Assembly (NCBI GenBank): GCA_029224185.1 | Contig: CM055198.1 | Location: forward strand, 18,648,419 to 18,712,418 | Source of the DNA: Karalla daura | Taxonomy: Eukaryota; Chordata; Actinopteri; Chaetodontiformes; Leiognathidae | Length of the DNA stretch: 64,000 nucleotides | Direction of reading: 5' to 3' | Part shown: positions 1 through 11,137 of the stretch, piece after piece | Layout: the number at the start of each line of letters is the position of its first letter | Position numbering within the stretch: the first letter of the stretch is position 1 | Translations under genes and position numbers: made by a program | Notes under the pieces: generated by a model | Database searches by the model: none | Told to the model about the DNA's origin: nothing | Seen by the model: only the letters and a program-made list of their open reading frames with translations

Positions 1-63
1 AATTTGTTTCTGACACAGCGTGAGTGTAAGGTAACTAAACTACAATTCATCTCTCAACTTTAG

Positions 64-2552
64 GACGGATTATTTCCGGAACTTTGTAGATTCTTGCCTT
101 CAGAAATTACCCCAGGACAGGCCCAACTCTGAGGAGCTGTTAAAGGTAACAAGCAACAGACACATTTCATGGTTTTCATGGGGCCAATAACAATCCTGAT
201 TTTAACATGAAACTTTCTTTCACAGCATGCATTTGTCCAACGTGAGCGACCGGAGTCGGTCCTAATAGACCTGATCAATCGGACTAAAGATGCAGTGAGG
301 GAGCTGGACAATCTGCAGTATCGCAAGATGAAGAAAATCTTGTTTCAGGAAGCTCACAATGGCCCTGTAACAGAGACACAAGATGAAGAGGAGGTCTCAC
401 ACCTTCATTTTTGTTCTCTCTTTGATTGGCTGGTGTCACTGCCTTGTGTCGATTCGTCTGTAACTCTGTTTGTTTCTCCAGGAGCCAGAGCACAGCGTGG
501 GCAGGACGGGCACAGTGAACAGCGTGGGGAGCAACCAGTCCATACCCAGCATGTCAATCAGCGCCAGTTCCCAGAGCAGCTCTGTCAACAGTCTGACAGA
601 TGCAGGCGACGACAAGAGCGAGGTGGACATGGAGGGAGACCACACCGTCATGTCCAACAGTTCTGTGATCAACCTCAAACCGGTGAGGCGCTAATGCATC
701 AGAAATGCCTTGTTATTTATCATGGTCCAACTGTTGGGTTGTTGCTGGGCTGTTACACTCACAGTTTGGGTCAAATAATGTTCAGATTCTCTGTTGTTTT
801 TTACACCACATTAGATTTTTTAAAAATGAATTCATTCAAACGTAATAGTTTGTCATATGTACCTGGCTGCTTTTTCAGCTATTAACGTCAGTGAATTTCT
901 GCCTATTTGTTTTTAGGAGGAACAGACCTACAATGAAGAGTCGGAGCCTCACACCCGACCTACAGAGCCACAGTCCCAGCCAGCACACACTCCACGGCCA
1001 AGGCGGAACCGCGAGCACTTTGCTACTATACGCACAGCCTCAGTGGTAACAACACAGTCTATGTATTTGCAGATCATATGGAGAGATTCAAAGGCAATAT
1101 TAACCTTCATACCCCTGAAGGAAGTTACTTTTCTTCTAGAAATTGTCTCAAATGCAGCTCTTTTACACATTGGTCTCAGTACTTTTCTAGCAGACATGAC
1201 TTCTCTCTCTCTTTTTTTTTTTTTTCTTTTGTTTTACCAGCTCACGCGGCAGATCAAGGAGCACGAGCAGGACTCTGAGCTGAGGGAGCAGATATTGGGC
1301 TACAAGAGAATGAGGCGGCAGCACCAGAAACAGCTGTTGGCTCTGGAGAACAAACTGAAGGCCGAGATGGACGAGCACAGGCTGCGTCTGGACAAGGAGC
1401 TGGAGAACCAGAGGAATAGCTTTGCCCAGGAGGTGGAGAAACTGGTCAAAAAGCACCAGGCGTCCATGGAGAAAGATGTACGCGCTCAGCTCGTTGATGT
1501 TGTCAGTTACATTGATCATGTCGCCCTTTTTATTGCGCAAACTGATCACCGTTTCTCCATCAGGCAAAAACGTTCACCAACGATGAGAAGAAGTTCCAGC
1601 AGCACATTCAGAGTCAGCAGAAGAAAGAGCTGAACAGCTTTTTAGAGTCTCAGAGACGGGAGTACAAACTTCGCAAGGAACAACTAAAAGAGGTGCAAGG
1701 ACTTAGGATTTGTAGTTCAGTGCATCTGTGCCCATTACTGCTTTTCAATAAGCAAATGGATACAAGTTAATAAGAGGGAGGCCGTTCTATCAGTGACCCT
1801 TCTTTCCTCCGTTTAGGAATTGAATGAAAACCATTCGACGCCTAAGAAAGAGAAGCAGGAGTGGTTGTCCAAGCAGAAGGAGAACTTCCAGCACTACCAG
1901 GCGGAGGAAGAGGCCAACCTGCAGCGCAGACAGAAGCAGTATCTGGAGCTGGAGTGCCGCAGGTTCAAACGAAGGATCCTGATCGCTCGCCACAACATCG
2001 AGCGGGACCTAGTGCGAGAGGTCCGCACTGCTGCAAATGTCACAGACTATTGATTTGACTACCATTGTGTCGCCTGGCACGCCGTAATCTTTCCATCTCT
2101 CGCATTTGTAGGAGCTGAACAAGCGTCAGACCCAGAAGGACTTGGAACACGCCATGCTCCTGCGGCACCACGAGACCATGCAAGAGCTGGAGTTCCGCCA
2201 GCTCAACACCATCCAAAAGACGAGGGGCGAGCTGATCCGCCTGCAGCACCAGACGGAGCTCACCAACCAGCAGGAGTACAACAAGAGGAGGGAGCGGGAG
2301 CTCAGGCGCAAACACGTCATGGAGGTGCGCCAGCAGCCCAAGAGCCTCAAGGTGAGAACTCGGCTGCTGAGCAGGCACACGCGTTGAATATTCAGCGGGT
2401 GATGTCATTTCAATAACAATGCAGGGTCGCTGCAGGTAGGCGCCCCATCCGTCTATTATGCTAATGTACATTTGTCCGGCGGGCCTGTTCTCCATCCTGG
2501 ATAAGCTTAGATATGCTGAAGCAGTGATCCGCAAAGGCAAAAGACAGCGCAA

Positions 2553-2619
<67 letters not shown>

Positions 2620-4130
2620 AGATAATGTTGTTTCCTTCAGTCCAAAGAGCTACAGATCAAGAAACAGTTCCAGGACACCTGTAAGATCCAGACCAGGCAG
2701 TACAAAGCACTGAGGAACCATCTATTGGAGACCACACCAAAGTCGGAGCACAAAGCCGTCCTCAAGCGGCTGAAGCAGGAGCAGCATCGCAAGCTGGCCA
2801 TCCTGGCAGAGCAGTACGACCACTCCATCAACGAGATGCTCTCCACGCAGGCGGTGGGTGAAGACACCTCCTCCTTCACAGGATGTGACCACATCCAGTC
2901 GCAGTATGTGTGTTGATGTTCTCCTCTCCATCTTCAGCTACGTCTGGATGAGACTCAGGAGGCTCAGTGCCAGGGCCTACGGATGCAGCTGCAGCAGGAG
3001 CTGGAGCTGCTCAACGCCTACCAGAGCAAGATCAAAATGCAGACAGACGCTCAGCACGACCGCGAGAAGAAGGATCTGGAGCAGAGGGTGTCGCTCCGGA
3101 GGGCCCTGCTGGAGCAGAAGGTGTGTTCCTTTAGAAATTACTGTTCAGTGAATATCTGCTGTTGTCCATCTTAAGTTAAGTCAGAACAAAGACTTTATTT
3201 ACTGTGCTTAATTAGGGCTGGTTCCATTGTAGGAACCCAGAGCTGTGTTGAAATTGTAGAACATGATTAGTGTTTTATGCAGTGACTCCGCTTGAACAGA
3301 ACCAAGACCCTGAAACTGGTCAATCTAATCTAGCCATGAGAATTGATTAATTTAACCTGTGCCTTTCCACTGATTGCAAGTTTCATAAAAAACACAAGCT
3401 TCAATTGTTCATTTACAAATGTCTGATAATGGGTCATGCTTACACAAAGCCAAAAAATCCAAATATCCAATTTTGTAACTTGATTAGGAATGGGGGACAC
3501 AGACCTCTCATAACTATTGCTTAATTGTAATTATTCTTAATTGTAATTAAATCTAATTATACTAACTTGAGTGTGTTTGTTTTCCCACTGCAGATCGAGG
3601 AAGAGATGTTGTCCTTACAGAACGAGTGCTTGGAGAGAATCCGGAATCTGATGGAGCGTCAAGCTAGAGAGGTGGAGGCGTTTGACTCGGAGAGCATGCG
3701 TCTGGGCTTCAGCAACATGGTGCTATCAAACCTGTCCCCCGAGGCGCTCAGCCACAGCTTTCCAGGGGCTCCAGGGAACTGGAGTCACCACCACCACCAC
3801 CACCATCAGCAGCAGCAGCAGCACCCGAGCGCCCAGGGGCCACACTGGGGCAGCGGCAGCCTGGGCGCAGGCTCCTCCCACCAAGGAGGCCATCACCACT
3901 ATCACTCCAGCCCAGGAGGAGCACCTATGCAGCACGGCTGGGGGCAAGGAGGAGGGGTCCCCTCCCCCTGGGGCCACTCGTCAGGAGTCTCCCGCAGCAT
4001 TGGAGGAGTACAGAACAGCCCCCAGGGCATGGGCAGGACACCCTCAGGGGGGCGCAATGAGCAGAGCATGAGCAGGAGCACCAGTGTCACCTCTCAGATA
4101 TCCAATGGGTCACACCTCTCCTACACATAA
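64..4130 (+). CDS. taok1: TAO kinase 1, 3' part (5' end outside window)
   Basis: Serine/threonine kinase of the Ste20/MAP3K group acting in stress p38/JNK signaling, Hippo signaling and microtubule control. Eleven exons are readable: 64-145, 226-393, 482-682, 917-1045, 1241-1477, 1564-1692, 1817-2020, 2112-2351, 2641-2853, 2938-3120, 3594-4130, giving 773 codons to the TAA. The first exon encodes the end of the kinase domain (YFRNFVDSCLQKLPQDRP), so the catalytic core is off the left edge. It is followed by the KDAVRELDNLQYRKMKK segment, a serine-rich linker (SIPSMSISASSQSSSVNS), then long coiled coil (exons 5-10; EHEQDSELREQ, RREYKLRKEQLKEELN, QQPKSLKSKELQIKKQ) and a Gly/His/Ser-rich tail ending ISNGSHLSYT. 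The linker GRTGTVNSVGSNQS and the tail match TAOK1 rather than TAOK2 or TAOK3. Odd: a seven-His/five-Gln tract at 3786-3824. Donors after 393 (GTCTCA) and 2020 (GTCCGC) are weak. I cannot say whether this is the a or b duplicate. Confidence 0.95.
2554..2617. repeat. (AC)32 microsatellite in taok1 intron
   Basis: An uninterrupted AC dinucleotide tract of 64 bases ending 23 bases before the acceptor-exon junction at 2640/2641. It stands close to where a branch point and pyrimidine tract would be expected. Confidence 0.98.
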
Positions 4131-4563
4131 GAGGAGCTCCAGCATGGTGGAGATGAGATGTTAGAACCCCAACGAGAGTAGGATGGAGTGAATATCTGAG
4201 CTCTGGTGCTTGGTCTTCTTCCTTCTCTCCTTTTTGTACAGATGTGGATGTGTGATGAAATAAATGTTGCTCAGGTCAAAAGGGCTGATAGACGCTCAGC
4301 CCGTCCTCACGGCAGTTTATCGGCACACATACAGATCCTTAGACACATGTTACAATTAAGCGTTTTTTTTTTTTGCGTGTCAACACATAATCCTCCCATC
4401 TGTTTTTTATTTTACAGCTCTCCCCCTCCTAGAATATATGTTTCGTGCTAATTACAGCCATTGCTCTCATTTTGCACATGAAACACTGTTAAAAAGGCCT
4501 TTGACACGTGTTAACTTTGTCCTTAGAAGTGTGGTATCAAAACAATCACAGTCAACAGATTTT

Positions 4564-4598
4564 TATATATATATATATCTATATCTATCTATCTATAG
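4564..4598. repeat. (TA)n/(TATC)n simple repeat
   Basis: Alternating TA grading into TATC tetranucleotides inside the taok1 3'UTR. Confidence 0.9.
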
Positions 4599-6995
4599 AT
4601 TTAGCAGCCCCTCTATCTTCACTCTGCCGTCTCGTATGCAGTTGTACACTGGTCAGTTCTCGGACGGTGGGACGTAACTACAGATGCTTTGCTGTTTCCA
4701 TACAAGCCTGCTGTGATGGTCGCTCACCCTGGTCGACAGCTCATTCAGAGCCAAAAAACAAATCCAACATTAACAGGCTTATGCTACAACACTACTACAG
4801 TGCCTTTTAACCTTAGCTCACAGGAGTCACTTCCAGTTGTTTATAGCTTGGTTTTCTAGATTTCATCAGTGCCAGTCTGTTTGATTTTGTGTATTTTAAC
4901 ACCTGTGAGTTAAGTTCTAGAAGTCCCAAATGCTTAACAGATTATCCTACTCACTGTGTGCGCGGTGGTTGAATATATCGATAACTCTATCTACAGGGCT
5001 TTAGAGTGGGTGGTACTTGCATTCACAGTTGTTGAGTTGAGGGGGGAGAAAAGGAGACTCGTTTGCCTTCAGAAACAATCCCAGTATTGATGTTTGTTTT
5101 TATTAGTGCCTTTTTTTAAACTGCTGCCTTTTTCAAAGCACTTTATACAGCTAGATATGTGTAAGATTAATATTTGACCTTGTTTCGCAAAGCACCCGGT
5201 GGATGCGTGTTTTGTAGGTACGCGTGTAGTTAAGCTGAGGACTCGAGCTAACCTGTGCTGTGATTTTTCTGTTTTTTAGGAGTTGTTTCCCCAAGTACAG
5301 ACAGGGCCAAGTGTGTGTCCTTCCTTTACTGTTTAAAGCTGTGGTTGGTTATGTCTTCTCTGTGCAGACTTTGATTGAGTGGAAGATGTGAGGATGCGGC
5401 ATTCTTCTCCCCGCGTATGTTTTGGCTACAGTTTCTATAAAACAAACTGAACAGAGTTCGCTGAAAGAGTTCATTATGTCCAGGCAGACGGCTTAAGGAC
5501 ATTGTCATGACCATGACAGCAGGCTTGGCACTACTACTAAAAACACTTTAAAAACTGTTGGGGCCCCGGTGAAGTAACAACACTAAAAAACTTTTTTTAA
5601 AAAAGGTGCTAAGGTTTACGCCGTCTTATCACAGCTTAAAACAATGGCGGCTGATCCAAGCACGCGCTCGCCTGATGGCACATCCATGTTAAGGCGTCAC
5701 CAAGTCAATGACATGCAGCCAAACTAAAAAAGTAAATGTGGCAGAAAGCACTTAGGTATTCCTTTGATTACTCCTAAACAGATTTTCCCTCTGCTCGCTC
5801 CCTTCTCTGGTTCGTGGTTGATTCATTCATTGAGACGTTTTCCTCACCTCTGTTCAGGTTTCCTACTCTAGACACAGAATTAGTTGAAAAAAGGCCTTTT
5901 AAGATGATGATCCAGAGTTTATTAAGGATATATATATACTCCCCCTGAATCACAAAGCTGGAGTGAAATGTTCATATGTGTATATTTTATTGAAGAAAAC
6001 ATTTAAATACTAAACTCACATTTTAAGAAAATAATTTTAAGACTAACTTTATTTAACTGACGGACCACACTGATGCTAGCCGACCTTGCGCTGTCCGAGT
6101 GAAAGCGTCGTCGACCTGTCTGGACATCCGAAGACATTCTCAGTTTTGTGTACACAGACAGAACGCCGCGTATGCATGTATTTGCTGTCATCTCCTCTAA
6201 AATGCCGCATAGTCCGCAGCCATCTCTCGAGTTTGTTCTCCCCTCTTTACAGCGCACATTTATCCCCATTCCACTCCTGATTCAGAGCCACTTGCGGCTC
6301 TTTTTGAATGTCGTACTGTGATATAATCATATCACATTTGAGGACACAAAAAAATGAATGCTGGGGTCTTTTTTTTTCTCTCTCTCCTTTTAAGAGGTGG
6401 GATTTTTAATTTTCCACATGTATATAATCCTACCTAGAGAGTGTGCATTTAAGTGGTTTGGTCTCCAAAACGTTTTTAACGCCAAGTGATTAGTTGCAGC
6501 TACTGTAACAGGATTATTCAGCATCTCCTCTCTGATTTAAGGAATATTCACGATAAAGCCAAGGCAGAGAGTTTGAATGTCAGGCCAATCAAACCTCATA
6601 CACATGCCAACTTTAAGTTTATGATGCACAGTCTTTGTTCACTTTTATTTCTTCTCAGAGTTGTGTGTTCGGTCTGCCTATTGTTGTCAATCATTGTCAG
6701 TCATGGGACCTTTCCACCAACCTGGATTTTTACTTTTTGATTTTTTTTTTGTTTTGTTTTGTTTCCTTTTACTCTGATGTCAAATTTTTGTCCTACTGAC
6801 GTAAAGCATGTGGGATACTGAATAAGAATTGGCAACGGATAATGATGGTGATCCCTCTCTATGGTCAAACACTGTGCCATACTGGAGTTGCCAAGACCAG
6901 ACGCCACTGCATTGTCTCATCTCCATGGTTTCTCCTGTCGTTTGGCATGAAATGTATGAAACAGAAACCTGGTTCTGGTCAAGTGGCCAAAGTTG

Positions 6996-7020
6996 AATAA
7001 AAATAAATAAATAAATAAAA
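6996..7020. repeat. (AAAT)n simple repeat with overlapping poly(A) signals
   Basis: Tandem AATA units that create several overlapping AATAAA hexamers near the distal end of the taok1 3'UTR. Confidence 0.9.
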
Positions 7021-7346
7021 GGCTTGAAAAGATGATGTGGTGACAGGCAAATGATGAAAAAGAAATTGCATTTCTTTGGAAGATGTCAGTATTCTTCTTT
7101 GGCACATTACCACTACAACTCATAACCTGTATTAAACTGTATAGATGGTGGAACTTGTCGTTGAATGTCAGAGAGATTATGATGATACTACATGAGAGAT
7201 GGTAAAGTACTAAAAGAAAAGAAAAGCGGATTTAAATTGTGTAAAAAGATTCATAAAACAATAAAAAATAGGATCAAATTTACTATTTTGTTTGTATTAT
7301 ATTTACCATTGTGTTGGCAGAGGGTTATTGAACAGAAATCAGCTGT

Positions 7347-7352
7347 AATAAA
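7347..7352 (+). terminator. taok1: Distal poly(A) signal of taok1
   Basis: AATAAA followed by a T-rich stretch (7376-7396). It is the last hexamer before the CpG-containing promoter of the next gene, so probably the distal cleavage site. Confidence 0.55.
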
Positions 7353-7439
7353 GTAATTTTAGTATAACTCGCCTCGTTTTTATTTTATTTTATTTATGAT
7401 TTGAAACGTTAATGCCATTTTCCATGAGACCGCAGTTGC

Positions 7440-7593
7440 GGCCTGACACGTGCTCTGGACGTCCACGCGCCGCCGCTTGATACGCCAACCGGAAGCGGAA
7501 GTGTGCGTGCACACATGACTAGCATTGTAAACAGAAGTGGAGAAGAGTCGCTAGGCTGCTAAAGGAATGCCGTCTCCACATATTTTGGATTGA
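7440..7593 (+). promoter_or_regulatory. Promoter and noncoding exon 1 of the small membrane protein gene
   Basis: A locally CpG-rich stretch with a CACGTG E-box (7447-7452) and a doubled ETS/GABP-type site CCGGAAGCGGAAGTG (7489-7503). A candidate first exon ends at 7593 with a strong donor GTAAGTAAAT. A short upstream ORF of eight codons (ATG at 7567, TGA at 7591-7593) stops exactly at that donor. The joining coding exon begins at 8437. TSS position is inferred. Confidence 0.55.
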
Positions 7594-8445
7594 GTAAGTA
7601 AATGTCTTCATTTACAATGTTGTTGTTTGCTTCGTGTTGTCTTGTGGACGTTGTTTAGAAACACAGTTTCTAATGTAAGCTAGTGTCAGCGGCCACGTCA
7701 AGTTAGCAACTTGTCTCTTATCTGTTATATTTACACAGTTGGTACATTGTTTACGTTAAAATGTTAGCACTAGCTGCGCAATACTGCATATAAAAGTGTA
7801 TCAATATAGTTTCATTGGTTTGTTAACACGGTATACCAGGTAGCATAATGTTTACTGCTACCTCATCGTTTGCCTGAGTGATATTTCTAAACTTATGATG
7901 CTTTGCAATTCTACAAGGTAGTATACAGCTTTACAACCAAATGGTTATCTATATCTATCTACTGGGTGTCTGCAACCTTCAATGTATAATCACTGATTTT
8001 ATATAAGAAAAGATCATCAAAGTAATAGTCGGCCATCAGCCACGTCACTTCATGCACAATGTCTGTGTTTTTCTCTTCATGATTTTTACTATAAAGTGTG
8101 TTTCCTATACATTTAAAATGTGCATTTCTATTTTTGTGTACATTTGGATTTAGGTAATTCAAATGGAAGCAAATTAAGTTAAGTGCTCTGCACTGAAAGC
8201 TGTGGACTCAATGTTCAATCAATGATTTGCATGATTTCCCCAAATTGCTCAGCAGCTTTAATCAAATATTTGAAAATCTGTGGCTGTCAAAACATTCATG
8301 TCACCTTTTCACTTCTCACTAATTTGAAACAGTAGCATAATGCAAGGGCAGGTGAATGCTTTTTGTAATCACTGTTTCCATGGTGTCAAAACTCTAGAGG
8401 AAAGCTTTTACTTCTGCTGTGTTCCTGTTTTCACAGAACATCAGG

Positions 8446-8917
8446 ATGTTGTGTGAAGTCCTGTTGTCATCGCTATGGTTCGCATTTGTTATCTTCTGGG
8501 TCGAGATGATATGTATTTGGCTGTTTCTGACAATGTTCTACCAGGACCGAGCCTTCTACCACTGGGGAGATGGGTAAGAAATTTGTTGGTGTGGGCAGCT
8601 TCTCTCTACATTTGTTTGGTTCAAAATATGTTTAGCCGTTACAAACGAAAGTAATGAATGCACTTAATTTCAGTATTTGTGTTTATCATTATTATGTATT
8701 ATGTTATATATTTGTTCTTTTCATGTTGCAGAGTATTTGCAGATGATCCTGGACAGATGATATACATGTTGAGCAGGTAAGATGTAACCCTGGTTATCCT
8801 TTGATTGAGTTTTCACTGTATGAAATCTGAGCTGCATGCGTTATACTGTGAGGCTTAAACGGTTGTCTCTCTCCACACAGAGTCGATGCCGGCATGCAGA
8901 CAGAGATACAAACCTGA
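8446..8917 (+). CDS. Unidentified 69-aa single-pass membrane protein
   Basis: Three coding exons, 8446-8573, 8732-8776 and 8881-8917, join in frame with good GTAAG donors and pyrimidine-rich CAG acceptors. The ATG lies 9 bases into an exon whose acceptor is TTTTCACAG at 8428-8436. The 69-residue product begins MLCEVLLSSLWFAFVIFW and has one strongly hydrophobic, Trp-rich span (about residues 5-32). A short polar tail (DRAFYHWGDGVFADDPGQ) ends in MQTEIQT. No cleavable signal peptide is evident, so the span is more likely a membrane anchor. Too short for ordinary ORF calling. I do not recognise the family; layout faintly recalls the first half of RNase kappa, but the similarity is too weak to claim. 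Independent splice agreement supports it as real; function unknown. Confidence 0.5.
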
Positions 8918-10480
8918 GAGGGAAAAAGATCAAGAACTTTCTGAAAGGACACTTGGTAGAGGAAGAAAGAATGTCGAGTTGAAAGGCAGAAGCTTTTTTT
9001 CCTTTGCACTGACTGCTTCGCACACTGTTGTGCTCAGTCCCTGTTAACATAGGTAAATGTAGACCCACGTTTAATCAGAGGTGGCGGAGCTTTGCAGTGG
9101 AGACACAGCAAAGAGGGAGAGGGAAGTCCTCCATGATTGACCTGTATCACGTTCACCAATGTAACATTTATGTCTTTGCATTAAGATTTCGGTAAAGCAG
9201 TATGAATGTAGTGCCACAAGGGAAGTTTCACTGTATTTTCATTTATTTCTTCATTTTAAAGACCTGCATCAACATGCTGTCCCTGCTGCCATCCTATGCA
9301 ATCACATTTGTTGCTGTCAATGACTATATTTGTCTTGAAATATGTCAGATTGCATTTCTAAGATAGGAGATTTAATATTTTCCACAACCACTAACAGGGA
9401 GCTCATTTTGAGTATGGGAAGTTTTGAGCTTTGTGCTGGGGTTCACATACAATACATATACAACAATGACGAGAACACATGCATGATTAAGCCTCAAAGT
9501 CCAGGGCTGCCTTGTGTCTGATTACATCTATTGAAAACGATGCTTGTGATTCCTTTAGAAGCACTGCAGAGTCTTTCAATAGCACCTTCCCATTCTGCTC
9601 TGTTGAGCCCAAAGGCCAAGTGTATTTTTGGAAAATGCTGTCAAGCTGCACTAAACAAACAAGGCAGAAAGTCAGGCGGCATCAAGAATCCTGTCCATTT
9701 TGAAAATAAAATTGTGTGTATATTCCCAGTTATAATAAACAATTAAAACAAACAAAAACCTCATAGCTTACTTCACCGACAAAGGTTGTGATGTATTTCT
9801 GTCCTAATACAAAGTGACTTATTATTACATGACTGGAATAGGGTAATGAGGACATACAAAATATGCAAAAGATCTTTTTGCTGATTATCACAAGAGAGGA
9901 CTCACAAAGACTTTTATATGTATGAACCAAGTATGTGCATGGGTTTGTGTATATGAGTCTGAAGATGGGAAAATAATAGAGTGGAGTGTGTGATATAAGC
10001 TTCTTTCAAAAGAAAATGTCCTTGCATTAAATAAGTGAATAGAAAGTGAAATTGTCAGACTGAGAATGGGTCTGACATGTATTGTTTATCATTTCAATTA
10101 AAGCTATTACTTTTGAACAAAACCCACAATTTTGTCTGTTTTTCTAACAATAATTTGAGCATTTTGCATCTTGGGCCTTTGCTGGCCATCCTCGAGATTA
10201 TGCAGGAAAATCTTTTGGTTTGTTGTTATTTTAATTTATATTTTGACACAGGTCCAGGGAATGTCGAGGATGGACGACAGTCACCAACAGGACCTTCAAA
10301 TGTTTTAATAAAATGTTTTCTGATGCTGACATAGAAGCTATGGGATACTGGTTTCATCAGAAATGCTTCAGATCCTATTTTACATGCCCTTTGCCACTCA
10401 CATTAATGATTGCATGACTTAACATTCCTTGCTCAACAACAGAGTGTAGCAACTTTTTCCTGAACCAGCGACACAGTTAT
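8918..10480 (+). other. 3'UTR of the small gene and intergenic DNA
   Basis: No supported exon is visible. AATAAA occurs at 9705-9710, which would give the small gene a 3'UTR of about 0.8 kb. Further AT-rich sequence follows, with ATTAAA at 10097-10102 and another AATAAA near 10308-10313. Confidence 0.5.
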
Positions 10481-10483
10481 GGA

Positions 10484-10640
10484 ATGCATACACACCCATC
10501 CTTATATTTTGAGGCAGAACCAGAGGAGGAATCAGGTGTGCTTATGCTGAAATTCCACCACAGACTTAACCAAACTCCCATCTTGCAGTTTTCGGCAACA
10601 TCTCCGGGACATCACACTTGCTGGACAGAGAACATGGCCT
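10484..10640 (+). mobile_element. Degenerate transposon ORF fragment (FEAEPEEES type)
   Basis: Reading the + strand gives MHTHPSLYFEAEPEEESGV followed by LKFHHR. This resembles the minus-strand reading at 60119-60271 (HIQPYMFEPG, then EEESGVRALTFHQK) and, more weakly, a minus-strand stretch near 26985-27060. The QPYMFEPE-like motif recalls N-terminal segments of fish DNA-transposon proteins; class assignment is inference. The fragment is short with no intact element around it. Confidence 0.45.
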
Positions 10641-10897
10641 ACAATCCACGACTTCACTTTACAAAAACACCTCTTCATCTCGTCTCCAACAAGGCGGCAT
10701 CCTACAGATCTCTTTTTAAATCAAAGAAGCTACTCTCCTGAACAAACTCCTCTCCCCGTAGAGATATCCATCAGTAGTTCACAAAATTCAACAAAAATAA
10801 AACAAAGGTTGAGTGAAAACCCCCAGATTTAGTGGAGTCTCCCAGATCAGATGATCCTATTTTAGTCCTAATAATGCCTCCCACCTCTCATGCCAGA

Positions 10898-10911
10898 CCG
10901 GTAGAGGGCGC
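10898..10911 (+). promoter_or_regulatory. CTCF-like motif upstream of paf1
   Basis: CCGGTAGAGGGCGC agrees with the CTCF core CCASYAGRKGGCRS at most positions. It lies about 240 bases before the paf1 start codon in GC-rich DNA. Motif call only. Confidence 0.35.
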
Positions 10912-11137
10912 GCGCAACCGTACCGGGGAGCTGTGCGACTCCCGGGTTCAACACTGTGATGTTATTCCGGGTCGAAGCAAAAAAAAAATGCAGTGTACAT
11001 TTTGACTGAAGTTACACTGCCGAGTTGTTTGTAATTCTACTCAAATAGAGATATTTGGCTGCCAAAGGGCGAAGTTGTGAGTATCATCTGCACGAACGAA
11101 GAGCTCTGCCGTCGGCTGTGAGCAACTTCGCTCCAAC

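Larger units (their letters stand above)
4131..7375 (+). other. taok1: taok1 3'UTR (inferred extent)
   Basis: No supported coding region lies between the taok1 stop and the next promoter. The stretch is AT-rich, carries an early AATAAA at 4259-4264 and a cluster of late AATAAA signals (6995-7015, 7260-7265, 7347-7352), and a UGUAUAUA Pumilio-type motif at 6419-6426. Long 3'UTRs are typical of TAOK1. The 3' limit is inferred from the last AATAAA, so shorter isoforms are possible. Confidence 0.6.

Noticed and set aside
2040..2615. 191-codon minus-strand ORF in taok1
   Set aside because: Reads through the AC repeat and antisense of a coiled-coil exon.
10905..10975. tRNA-like CCCGGGTTCAACAC segment upstream of paf1
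   Set aside because: A T-loop resemblance only; no matching acceptor, D or anticodon stems.
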